From Planctomycetota bacterium (GTDB taxonomy: Bacteria; Planctomycetota; UBA1135; UBA2386), in the NCBI GenBank assembly GCA_020638695.1, contig JACKIB010000004.1, positions 124,001-188,000 of the forward strand: a stretch of 64,000 nt of DNA. Reading direction: 5' to 3'. The translations under genes were made by a program, and so were the position numbers. This document shows, piece by piece, positions 26,101 to 34,799 of the stretch; the first letter of the stretch is position 1; every line of letters begins with the position of its first letter. The notes under the pieces are model-generated. The model searched no databases and was not told where the DNA came from. It worked only from the letters and a program-made list of their open reading frames with translations.

Positions 26101-27516
26101 ATGGCGATCCTCGCCAGCCTGACCGTCCTGTCCCTCGTCACCGCCGCGCCGCAGTCCGCCGCGCAGGAACCCGATGCGCGGCTCAAGCCGTCGCTGAGCA
26201 AGTTGGAGCTCGAAGACCTCAACAAGAAGACGAAGGCCTGGGTCGCGGCGATGCTGCACCTGGAAGAGAAGCACGACACGCGCAACCGCAAGCGGCTCGA
26301 CCAGGCACGGGAGAAGTTGTTCTCGGTGCTCGCCAAGAAGGCGAAGGGACAGAAGACCGATCCGGTGCTCAGCCACACCGGCAACGTGCTCGCGATGTTC
26401 GACGGCTGCTACGAGTACAAGCGCACGCCTACCTCCGGGGAAATCAAGAAGCAGACGGTCCGGAGCACCATGGAGGGCTTCAAGGACCTGTCCTACCACT
26501 TCCTCGCGCCCAAGGGCTACGACGCCAACCAGCCGTACCGCTCGGTGCTGGTGCTGACCGGTTGGGACAGCGCCCGCAGTGCGTGGGCCGAGGCGCGCGG
26601 CTACTTGAGCGACATGTGGGCGAAGTCCGAATCGGCCGGCGATTCGCTGTTCGTCGTTCCCGACCTGCGCAAGGGCGATGACCTCGAGACGCACCCCGAC
26701 CTCACGTCGACCGACGGCTTGACGAACGAAGGCGAGCGCATCGCCGGCGTGCTGCGCCCGTTCGGCGAGCTGCAGCGCAACTTCCACGTCGACCGGCGAC
26801 GGGTGTTCCTCGACTGCGGGCCCGCTACCTGTGGCTTCGGTCTGCGGCTGGCGACGTACTTTCCCGGACGGTTCGCCGGTGTGATCCTCCGTCGCCCGGT
26901 CGACCCCAAGGACCTGCAGCTCGGTGGCTTGATGGGGACGCCGATCTGCCTGGTGTCGAACGACAAGACCGCCGCGGTGTGTGACAAGTTGAAGGCGGCG
27001 CTCGACAAGCTGAAGGCCGGGTGCACGGTCGTGTTGAAGGAGGGCGACAAGGCCAATGCCGAGATCGAGAAGTGGATGCGCGGCGTGGTTCGCCCGCTGT
27101 TCCCGGGCTCGGTGATCGTCGCCCCCAACCACGACAAGTTCCGCCGCGCCTACTGGGTGGAGATCGCCTCCTGCGAGCCGCTCGACGCGGTGGCCGCCCC
27201 GGAGAAGCGACCGATGGTTCGGGTGGACGCCGACTACCAGAAGAACCGCATCCTGGTCGAGTCGCGCAGCGTCTCGGCGATCCGGCTCTACCTCAACGAT
27301 GCGCTGCTCGACCTCGACAAGGAGTTCACCGTGGTGGTGAACGGCATCGAGCTCGCGGGCAACAAGGTGCAGCGCTCGCTCGGCACCGTGTGGGAAGCGA
27401 TGAAGCCGCGGTTCGATCCGACCTTCATCGCCACGGCTCGCTACGCATTCGAGGTGCCGGTGCCGAAGAGCGACAAGAAGGGTTCGGGCGGTACGGCTTC
27501 GGGCTCCGGCAAGTAG
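26101..27516 (+). CDS. Secreted alpha/beta-hydrolase-like protein without a clear catalytic serine
   Basis: Protein of 471 residues with a signal peptide (AILASLTVLSLVTAAPQSAAQ). Residues 130-330 look like the esterase/depolymerase alpha-beta fold: YHFLAPKGYDANQPYRSVLV, then a nucleophile-elbow-like segment VFLDCGPATCGFGLRLA followed by YFPGRFAGVILRRP. The usual GxSxG is absent, so enzymatic activity is doubtful. The C-terminal 130 residues form a beta-rich region ending in a Gly/Ser tail. The ATG has GGAGC about 8 bases upstream. Followed 47 bp later by the spermidine-synthase-like gene. Confidence 0.65.
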   Translation: MAILASLTVLSLVTAAPQSAAQEPDARLKPSLSKLELEDLNKKTKAWVAAMLHLEEKHDTRNRKRLDQAREKLFSVLAKKAKGQKTDPVLSHTGNVLAMFDGCYEYKRTPTSGEIKKQTVRSTMEGFKDLSYHFLAPKGYDANQPYRSVLVLTGWDSARSAWAEARGYLSDMWAKSESAGDSLFVVPDLRKGDDLETHPDLTSTDGLTNEGERIAGVLRPFGELQRNFHVDRRRVFLDCGPATCGFGLRLATYFPGRFAGVILRRPVDPKDLQLGGLMGTPICLVSNDKTAAVCDKLKAALDKLKAGCTVVLKEGDKANAEIEKWMRGVVRPLFPGSVIVAPNHDKFRRAYWVEIASCEPLDAVAAPEKRPMVRVDADYQKNRILVESRSVSAIRLYLNDALLDLDKEFTVVVNGIELAGNKVQRSLGTVWEAMKPRFDPTFIATARYAFEVPVPKSDKKGSGGTASGSGK

Positions 27517-27563
27517 GCGATGCAGGGTCCGGCCCGGCGGATACCGCTCGAGTCGAGCATCCG

Positions 27564-29546
27564 ATGACGGCAGTCGAATCCGCCCCCGGGCGTGATGTCC
27601 CCATCCCGGTCGCCGCCATGGCGGCGGCTGCCACCGGGTTCGCCGTCATGTTGTTGGAGCTGACCGCTGTGCGGTTGTTCGCTCCGGTGTTCGGGGACAG
27701 CCAGTACGTGTGGACCAACGTGATCGGCGTGATCCTGCTCGCGCTGGCGCTCGGCGCGTTCCTCGGTGGGCGGTTGGCCGACCGCGGTGTGGGGCGCAAA
27801 GGGCTGTCGGGACTGCTCGTGGTCGCTGCCGGGCTGGTCGGGTTGGTGCCGCTGATCGGCCCGCCGCTCGGTGCGTGGCTCGCTCCTGCGGACCTTCCGC
27901 TGGACTCGGCGATGGCCGCCCTGGTGCGCGGTTCGTTGGTCGCCTCGTCGCTGCTGTTCGCGCTTCCGGTCCTGCTGGTGGCTGCGGTGTCGCCGGTTCT
28001 GGTGGTCAATCTGGCGCGCGCCGACGGCAGGGTAGGGCGGGCCAGCGCGTTGGTGTCCTGGACCGCGACCCTCGGCAGCGTGGTCGGAACGTTCGTCGCG
28101 ACCCACTGGCTGATTCCCGAGGTTGGAAGCCGGTGGACGGTGTGGATCGCGGCGGTCTGCTTGGCGGCGGCTGCGCTGCTGTGTCGGTTCGGTGCCGCGG
28201 GCTCGGTGGTCGGCGTGCTGCCGTTGGGGTGGTCGCTGCTCGCCCCCGATCACCTGGAGGCGGCCGGTCCGGGTGAGGTGGTTCGGGCCGAGGTGGAGAG
28301 CCCGTACCAGTTCCTGCAGGTGGTCGAGGTCGCCGACAGCGACCCGCGCCGGACCCTGCTGCGGATCAACGAAGGCCTGGACTCGTTCCACTCGGTTGCG
28401 CTCGCGGGCACGCCCTACACCGGTGGCGGCTACTACGACTACCACGTCGTCGCGCCATACCTCGCCGGCGACGGCGCGGCGCCGCCGCACTTGCGCGTGC
28501 TGTCGCTCGGCGACGCGGCCGGCACCTTCGGGCGGCTGTACGAGCACGTGCATCACCCGAGTTCGATGGACCGGGTGGAACTCGATCCTGCGGTGAGCCG
28601 ACTCGGCGACGCGTTCTTCCCCGGGAAGCAGCCCGAGGGCGAACGGTTCGCGCTCGATGCGCGGGTGTTCGTCGACCGCACCCAGCGGACCTACGACGTG
28701 GTGCTGTTGGACACCTACAAGCACCAGATCTACCTGCCGGCACACGTGGCCAGCGCGCAGTTCTTCCGCGGTGTGCGGCGCGTGCTGCGCGAGGGTGGCA
28801 TCGTGTCGGTCAACGCCGGCGGGGTGCGCTTCGACGATCCGGTGGTGCGCGTGCTCGGCGACACGATGGCACGAGTGTTCGGCGAGAGCTGGGCGTTCCG
28901 CATCCCGAACTCGCGCAACTTCATGCTGGTGGCGCGGCGCGACAAGCCGCTCGATCCCGGGTGCTTGGCGCGGGTTGCCGCGCCTCCCTCCGATGCCGCG
29001 TTGCAGCAGGTGCTGGCGCGGACTTCGGTGCCCGGCAGCTGGCATGCATTCCCGCAGCGCCCGGGCGCCGAAGTGCTGGACGACGACCGCCCGTTCCTCG
29101 ACGCCCTGCAGGAACGCGCCTACCGCGGCGACGAAGCGTCGCCCGGGCTGTTGGCCATGCACGGTGCGCGGCCGCCCGACGAGATACTCGGAGCGGCCGT
29201 CGGACTACTGCAGGCGGGGCGCCTGGAGGAGTGTCGCGACGTGTTCGCCGGTGCACGCGCCGCGACCGGTCCGCTGCGAGTGCTCGCCGGCGACTGCCGC
29301 TGGCGACTCCGTGACGCGCGTGGTGCGGCCGAGGAATACCGCGAGGCACTGCGGCTCGGCGTCCCTGAAGCGCAGCGCGTGCGAGTGGAGGAGAACCTGA
29401 AGTGGTCGAGCGTGGAGGCGGATGGCCGTGGCCACGCCCGGCGTGTCGGGCGGCGGAACGGGTGGTTGGCCGTGGGGGTGGTGCTGTTGGCGGCCGTCGG
29501 GTTCGTGGCCGCGTCCAGAAGCACCGTGGTCGCTCCGGGTCGATAG
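27564..29546 (+). CDS. Membrane protein fused to a spermidine-synthase-like domain
   Basis: Protein of 660 residues. Residues 15-230 hold about seven membrane helices (for example TGFAVMLLELTAVRLFAPVF). Residues 260-470 resemble the aminopropyltransferase/methyltransferase fold (LRVLSLGDAAGTFGRLY, RTYDVVLLDTYKH), as in the fused MFS/spermidine synthase family. Key polyamine-site residues are not obvious, so polyamine synthesis is uncertain. The tail has a TPR-like segment and a last membrane helix (NGWLAVGVVLLAAVGFVAA). It is convergent with the HEAT protein gene. Confidence 0.75.
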   Translation: MTAVESAPGRDVPIPVAAMAAAATGFAVMLLELTAVRLFAPVFGDSQYVWTNVIGVILLALALGAFLGGRLADRGVGRKGLSGLLVVAAGLVGLVPLIGPPLGAWLAPADLPLDSAMAALVRGSLVASSLLFALPVLLVAAVSPVLVVNLARADGRVGRASALVSWTATLGSVVGTFVATHWLIPEVGSRWTVWIAAVCLAAAALLCRFGAAGSVVGVLPLGWSLLAPDHLEAAGPGEVVRAEVESPYQFLQVVEVADSDPRRTLLRINEGLDSFHSVALAGTPYTGGGYYDYHVVAPYLAGDGAAPPHLRVLSLGDAAGTFGRLYEHVHHPSSMDRVELDPAVSRLGDAFFPGKQPEGERFALDARVFVDRTQRTYDVVLLDTYKHQIYLPAHVASAQFFRGVRRVLREGGIVSVNAGGVRFDDPVVRVLGDTMARVFGESWAFRIPNSRNFMLVARRDKPLDPGCLARVAAPPSDAALQQVLARTSVPGSWHAFPQRPGAEVLDDDRPFLDALQERAYRGDEASPGLLAMHGARPPDEILGAAVGLLQAGRLEECRDVFAGARAATGPLRVLAGDCRWRLRDARGAAEEYREALRLGVPEAQRVRVEENLKWSSVEADGRGHARRVGRRNGWLAVGVVLLAAVGFVAASRSTVVAPGR

Positions 29547-29630
29547 CAAGCGACAGCCAACCAGGCCTGCGATCGTGCGAGAAGGCTGCTGGGCTTCGTC
29601 GAGACATCCAGCCTGAAACGGAGAACTGCC

Positions 29631-29655
29631 CCGCCCGGCAGTGATCGCCGGGCGG
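29631..29655. terminator. Intergenic hairpin 1 between convergent genes
   Basis: Perfect 9-bp stem CCGCCCGGC / GCCGGGCGG with a 7-base loop. It lies between two convergent stop codons and could terminate either transcript. Confidence 0.5.
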
Positions 29656-29665
29656 TCCAGCGGCC

Positions 29666-29693
29666 CCAATCTCGGAGCGGGCCCCGAGATTGG
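29666..29693. terminator. Intergenic hairpin 2 between convergent genes
   Basis: Perfect 10-bp stem CCAATCTCGG / CCGAGATTGG with an 8-base loop, 14 bp from the minus-strand stop at 29707. Likely bidirectional terminator; no strong T run. Confidence 0.55.
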
Positions 29694-29706
29694 ATTGAAC
29701 CCGCGA

Positions 29707-31758
29707 CTACAGGATGTCCAGCACGCCGGTGCCCGAAGTGGTGAGGGTCTCGACGGCCGACCGGTAGTTGATGTTCTGCGCCAGCTTCGCGCTCCACGGC
29801 AGGGGTTCCTTGTCGGCCACGCCGCCGAGCGCGACCGCGGCGAACGCGCGGCTGAGCGGCGTGAGGGAATCGTTGCACAGCATCTTCCGGAGCGGCTGGA
29901 TGCTGTGCCGGTCGCCGATGAAGCTCAGTGCCGCGGCGATCGCGCTCAACTTGGCGAGGTTCGGTTGGGGGTCGCCCAGCATGTCGGTGAGCGTCTTGGT
30001 GACGGTGCGGTCGCCGAGCTTGCCGAGCGCGATCGCCGCCTGCTTGAGCAGGTCGGGACGTCGTACCGACTGCCGCACGACGTCGTGCACCAGCGTGCGG
30101 GCGCTGCCGTGGCGCATCAGCGCGAGACCGATGCACAGGTAGCCGGCCAGCTCCTCCTTGGACTTGGCGTAGCGGTTCAGCAGTTCCATCATCTGGTCAG
30201 CCGCGTCCACCGAGCGGCACAGCCCCAGGGCGACGGCGAATGCACCCTGAGCGTCGGGGTTGCTGCCGTCCTTGAGCTGCTTCGCGAGTGCAAAGCCGAT
30301 CGAGGAATCGCAAGCGGCCGACTTGTCGCGGTCCAGCCGGTGGAACTCGAGCACGCCGAGGGCGAGAGCCGCCCATGGACGCTCGAGCGACTTGCCGCCT
30401 TTCGACAGGACCCGCAGCAGCACAGCCCTGTTCTTGATCCCGCCGATCTGGCCTAGCGACATCAGGCTGAAGTACCGGGCCTGGTGGTCCTTGCCGGTGT
30501 GGAAGTAGTCCAGCAGTGCCTTGGAATAGCGGGCATCACCGGCATCGACCTCGCTCGGCTCTGCCAGCTGACCCAGTGCGATCGCCGCACCGCGGTAGAT
30601 GTCGAGGCTGTCGCGCTTCTTCGGGTCGAGGTTGTTGAGGAAGATCTGCTTGAAGGTCTCGTGCCGTGCCGTGTTGCCGCGTCCCAAGAGCTTGGCAATC
30701 GAGGGCGGCACGTGCGACTTGATCAAGTCGACGCTGCGGCCCGCTTTCTTGTTGTAGAACGCCATCATGGACCCGAGCACGTCGTCCAGCAGCTTCGCCT
30801 CCTTCTCCGGCAGGTTGCCATGGCCGATGTTCAGCAGCCCCATCCCGTTGACCGCAGCCACCAGGATGTTGCGATCCCGGTCCTGGTCTGTGGAGAGCAG
30901 CTTGTCGAACACGGTGAACACCTGTCGCTTGAGGTCGACGTTGGCGTCGCGGTGCGCGATCAGCCCGAGCGCGTAGCAGGCGAACGATCGGGTGCGGATG
31001 TCGACCTCGGCACGTCCGCACAGTTTGCGGCCAGCGCCGGTGTCGAGCGCGAGATCGGTCAAGTCCGGAACCGCCGCGACCATCCCCGAGATCCCCATCG
31101 CCAGCGCCGCGGTTTCGCGGATCTCCTGGTCGGGTCGCTTCAGGAACTTCTCGAAGATCGGCAGGATCGCAAAGTCCTTGTGATCACGTCCGATCTTGGC
31201 GAGCGCGACCACGCACGACGAGTTGATGTCGCGATCGTCGGTAGAGTCGAGGATGCGCTTGAGGGTCGGCAGGATGATGTTCTGGATGTCGGACTCGGCG
31301 GGCCGGGCAGTTTCCCGCGATGCGACACGCCGGTTCGGCCCGAGGTAGAACTCCTCGCCACCGGTCGTGATCTCGCCGGCGTCGAGTGCGTCGCGCAAGC
31401 GGATGAACCGGTCCTTGTTGAACTCCCACCAGAAGCTCCAACGGGTCAGGTCGTCGGTCAGCTGGATACCGCTGCGGGGAGTCTTCGGCCCGGTGCCCGA
31501 ACCGGGCGGCCCCCCGGTCGGCGGTCCGTTCGGTGCTGCGGGGTTCGGAGTGTGTGGTCCGCTCGAACTCGGTGCGCCGGGCACGTGTGGTCCGGGAGTG
31601 ATCGGACCGGGTCGGCCCGGGTTGCCGGGGTTGCGCGGGCGGGTGCCGGGCGGGACGGTGTCGCCGGGCCCACGGTAGATTCCGCCGTGCGCCGATCCGA
31701 GCTCGGCGAGGCCGAGCAGGCTTGCGCAGGCGAGACTCGAGAACAGCAGGTTGTTCAT
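29707..31758 (-). CDS. Secreted HEAT-repeat protein, paralogue 1
   Basis: Protein of 683 residues starting at ATG 31758 with GAGGAAG upstream. Residues 1-24 are a signal peptide (SLACASLLGLAELGSAHGG). A Pro/Gly-rich linker (about residues 25-95) precedes a WSFWWEFNKDRFIRLRDAL motif and then about a dozen HEAT-type helical repeats, with blocks such as IRTRSFACYALGLIAHRD and RDINSSCVVALAKIGRDHK. The end is SGTGVLDIL. It is strongly similar along its length to the upstream gene at 32413-34469, so the two arose by tandem duplication. Probably a periplasmic scaffold. Confidence 0.78.
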   Translation of the reverse strand: MNNLLFSSLACASLLGLAELGSAHGGIYRGPGDTVPPGTRPRNPGNPGRPGPITPGPHVPGAPSSSGPHTPNPAAPNGPPTGGPPGSGTGPKTPRSGIQLTDDLTRWSFWWEFNKDRFIRLRDALDAGEITTGGEEFYLGPNRRVASRETARPAESDIQNIILPTLKRILDSTDDRDINSSCVVALAKIGRDHKDFAILPIFEKFLKRPDQEIRETAALAMGISGMVAAVPDLTDLALDTGAGRKLCGRAEVDIRTRSFACYALGLIAHRDANVDLKRQVFTVFDKLLSTDQDRDRNILVAAVNGMGLLNIGHGNLPEKEAKLLDDVLGSMMAFYNKKAGRSVDLIKSHVPPSIAKLLGRGNTARHETFKQIFLNNLDPKKRDSLDIYRGAAIALGQLAEPSEVDAGDARYSKALLDYFHTGKDHQARYFSLMSLGQIGGIKNRAVLLRVLSKGGKSLERPWAALALGVLEFHRLDRDKSAACDSSIGFALAKQLKDGSNPDAQGAFAVALGLCRSVDAADQMMELLNRYAKSKEELAGYLCIGLALMRHGSARTLVHDVVRQSVRRPDLLKQAAIALGKLGDRTVTKTLTDMLGDPQPNLAKLSAIAAALSFIGDRHSIQPLRKMLCNDSLTPLSRAFAAVALGGVADKEPLPWSAKLAQNINYRSAVETLTTSGTGVLDIL

Positions 31759-32344
31759 CTGAGGGTCTTCCTCGAACGTGGATGCGCGCACCGAATCGGG
31801 GCGATCGGTTGTCACCGAGCTTCCGGTGCGTGTGGAACACCGCTGCCAAAGCAAGCGTGGTGCCACGACCGCTGCGACCGGTGAATCGTGTCGTACGCGC
31901 GATGCATGTAGGCACCGCGAAACAACTGCGCTCCCGACGGAGCAAGTAGCCGTGAGAACATGGAACTCCGGGTGCGTGGTCGGCGCGGGTCGCGGCGCCG
32001 GTTGCTGTTCGATGCACACGGTCATGCGGGCCGGTTCCCGATGTTCGGGACTCACTTGGATGGCCGAGTGTCTCGCCGTGACCCCTTCGCGGGCTAGGAG
32101 TCTGCGCCACGCGTGCTCGTAGCGAGTGCGTCGTGCAGGCGAAGTGCGTGATGCGCTGGCCTTCTCTCTGGGGTCAGTGGCAGACGACGTCTGCTGCGCA
32201 ATGCCATGGCCCGCGGTCATGTCGGTACGCGCGCGGCTCGGCGCGGGAGATCGGCCCGGGGTTGCGCCAAAGAGCGAGGCCCAAGGCCTCTCGGCGCAGG
32301 CTGCCAATCGAGAACGCCACCTGCAGTGCGACCGCCGTACACGA
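31759..32344. other. Intergenic region between the two HEAT paralogues
   Basis: 586 bp in which no gene is supported on either strand. It should hold the promoter of paralogue 1. A small hairpin TCCCGA/TCGGGA is seen near 32037-32052. No repeat family member was noticed. Confidence 0.5.
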
Positions 32345-32375
32345 CGACGCCCCGCGGCTCGGCCGCGGGGCGTCG
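32345..32375 (-). terminator. Strong terminator hairpin after HEAT paralogue 2
   Basis: Perfect 14-bp GC-rich stem (arms 32345-32358 and 32362-32375) with a 3-base loop, 38 bp beyond the minus-strand stop at 32413. It should separate transcription of the two paralogues. Confidence 0.65.
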
Positions 32376-32412
32376 CGTCAGGGCCTGGCCCTGAGTTCGG
32401 TTGCGCTCCCGA

Positions 32413-34469
32413 CTACAGGATGTCGAGCACGCCGGTGCCGGACTGCGTCAGGGTCTCGACCGATGCGCGGTAGTTCATGTTCTGCGCGATCTTCGAGTTC
32501 CAGGGCAGCGACTCCTTGTCGGCGACACCACCCAGCGCCACCGCGGCGAACGCGCGGCTGAGCGTGGGCAGCGAATCGTTGTGCAGCATCTTCTTCAGCG
32601 GCTGAATGGTGCGGCGATCCCCGATGAAGCCCAGGGCCGAGGCGATGGCGCTCAGCTTGGCCAGGATCGGCTGCTTGTCTTCCAGCATGTCGGTCAGCGT
32701 CTTGGTGACGGTCCGGTCGCCCAGCTTGCCGAGCCCGATGGCAGCTTGCTTGAGCAGGTCCGGGCGCCGCACGGACTGGCGCACCACGTCGTGGATGAGC
32801 TCCTTGGCGCCGCTGTAGTTCATCAGCGCCAGGCCGATGCACAGGTAGCCGGCGAGCTCGTCCTTCGACTTCGAGTAGCGGGTCAACAGGTCCATCAGCT
32901 GGCTCGCGGAATCGGTGAAGCGGGACAGACCCAGCGCCACGGCGAACGCCCCCTGGGCGTCCGGGTTGGTGCCTTCCTTGATCTGCTTGAGCAGCTCGAG
33001 GCCGACCGTGGTGTCGGTGGAGGCCGCCTTGTCGCCGTCCATCCGGTGGAACTCCATCACGCCGAGCGCCAGCGCCGCCCACGGCCGCTCCAGCGCCTTC
33101 TTGCCCTTCGACAGGACCTTCAGCAGTTCGTTCTTGTTGGTGGTGCCACCGATCTGGCCCATCGACATCAGGCTGAAGTACTTCGCCTGGTGGTCCTTGC
33201 CGCTCTTGAAGTAGTTGAGCAGCGCCTTGGAGTACTTGGCGTCCTTCTTGTTGACCTCGCCGGACTGGACCAGCTGACCCAGCGCGATGGCACAGCCCTG
33301 GTAGATCTCCAGACTGTCACGCTTCTTCGGGTTGAAGTCCTTGAGGAACGCCTCCTTGAAGGTGTTGTGACGATCCGTGTTGCCACGGCCCAACAGCTTG
33401 GCAACCGCCGGCGGCACGTGCGACTTGATCAGGTCGACGCTGCGCCCCGCCTTCTTGTTGTAGTAGGCCATCAAGGTCGCCAGCACGTCGTCGAGCAGCT
33501 TCGACTCCTTCTCCTGGAGGTTCTCCTTGCCGACGTTCAGCAGCGCCATGCCGTTGATCGCGGCGACCAGGATGTTGCGGTCGCGGTTCTTCTCGTCGCC
33601 GAGCACCTTCTTGAGCGCCTCGAACACCTGCCGCTTGAGGTCGACCTTGGCGTCGCGGTAGGCGATGAGGCCGAGTGCGTAGCAGGCGAACGAGCGGGTG
33701 CGGACATCGACTTCGGCGCGTCCGCACAGCTTGCGGCCGGCGTCGGTGTCGTGCGCCAGGTCGACCAGCGAGGGCACCGCGTTGACCATCCCGGAGATAC
33801 CCATCGACAGCGCCGCGGTCTCGCGGATCTCCTGGTCGGGCTTCTTCAGGAACTGCTTGAAGATCGGCAGGATCGCGAACTCCTTGTGGTCACGGCCGAT
33901 CTTGGCCATCGCGACCATGCACGAGGAGTTGATGTCGCGGTCGTCGGTGCTGTCGAGGGTCCGCTTCAGCGCCGGGAGAATGGTCTCCTGGATGTCCGAG
34001 TCGGACGGCTTGGCGGTGTCCTTCGACGCGACGCGGCGGGTGGCGCCGAGGTAGAAGTCGTCCGAACCGGTGACCGTCTCGGCGGCGTGGATCGCATCGC
34101 GCAGGCGGATGAACGGGTCCTTGTTGAACTCCCACCAGAACGACCAGCGGCTGAGGTCATCGGTCAGCTGGATGCCGCGCGGTCCGGTCTTGGGACCACC
34201 GCCGGGGCCGGGGCCTGCGGGGCCGCCGGTCTGCGGGGCACCGGCGCCGCCGGGCCAGGGGGTGGGGCCGGCCGGCGCCGGGGCGCCAGGTGCGGACGGG
34301 CCAGGGTCACGGGACCGGGGACGCCGGCGGGACCGCCAGTGCGGCCGCCGCCCGGCTCGGCGGAACCGTATCGCCGGGGCCACGGTGCTTGGCCGCCGTG
34401 GGCCGAGCCGATCTCGGACAGGCCGAGCAGCGAGGCGCACGCGAGACTGGAGAGGAACAGCTTGTTCAT
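32413..34469 (-). CDS. Secreted HEAT-repeat protein, paralogue 2 (frame disrupted in linker)
   Basis: The HEAT body (about 590 residues, from the Pro-rich linker to the identical SGTGVLDIL end) is intact and closely matches paralogue 1. The start and signal peptide (MNKLFLSSLACASLLGLSEI) begin at ATG 34469 in another frame. Comparison with paralogue 1 shows three single-base shifts within 85 bp of the Gly/Pro linker: one extra base near 34388 and missing C/G bases near 34360 and 34305. If real, the exported protein is lost. If they are sequencing errors, the gene is normal and about 685 residues long. A GTG at 34440 gives a 675-residue reading without a signal peptide. Confidence 0.7.
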
Positions 34470-34799
34470 GGGTTGTGCGGTGTCTTGGAGGTTGGGGCGC
34501 CGCTCGAAGCCTCGGGAACGGTGCCGTCCGCGACCAGGAAGCAAGTCCGATGCCGTCGGATCACGCTGGCCACGAGATTCCAATTCTCCCCCGATCGGCC
34601 GCCAGCTACCAGGGTTGCGGGCCGTTCGCGCGCAGATCCGACGGCCGCTGACCGTCTCACCCCCGGATCACCGGGCGCGCGAGTGTTACCGAGCCGAAAC
34701 GACAGCGCCGCGACCACCCCCGTGTCGCGGCGCTTCGGTGTGCCGTGTCGCGCAGCCGGTTTCGGCAGGCTGACCCGGCGGTTCACGCAGCAGGCCGGC
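34470..34799. other. Intergenic region with promoter of HEAT paralogue 2
   Basis: 330 bp between two minus-strand genes. It contains the terminator-like hairpin at 34704-34734; the remainder, presumably with the paralogue 2 promoter, shows nothing I recognise. Confidence 0.45.
34704..34734 (-). terminator. Hairpin after the transglutaminase-like gene
   Basis: Perfect 11-bp stem AGCGCCGCGAC / GTCGCGGCGCT with a 9-base loop, about 65 bp past the minus-strand stop at 34800. Confidence 0.5.

Noticed and set aside
31759..32344. Small RNA or tRNA in the HEAT intergenic gap
   Set aside because: No cloverleaf, no conserved GGTTCGA arm and no strong independent terminator beyond that of paralogue 2.
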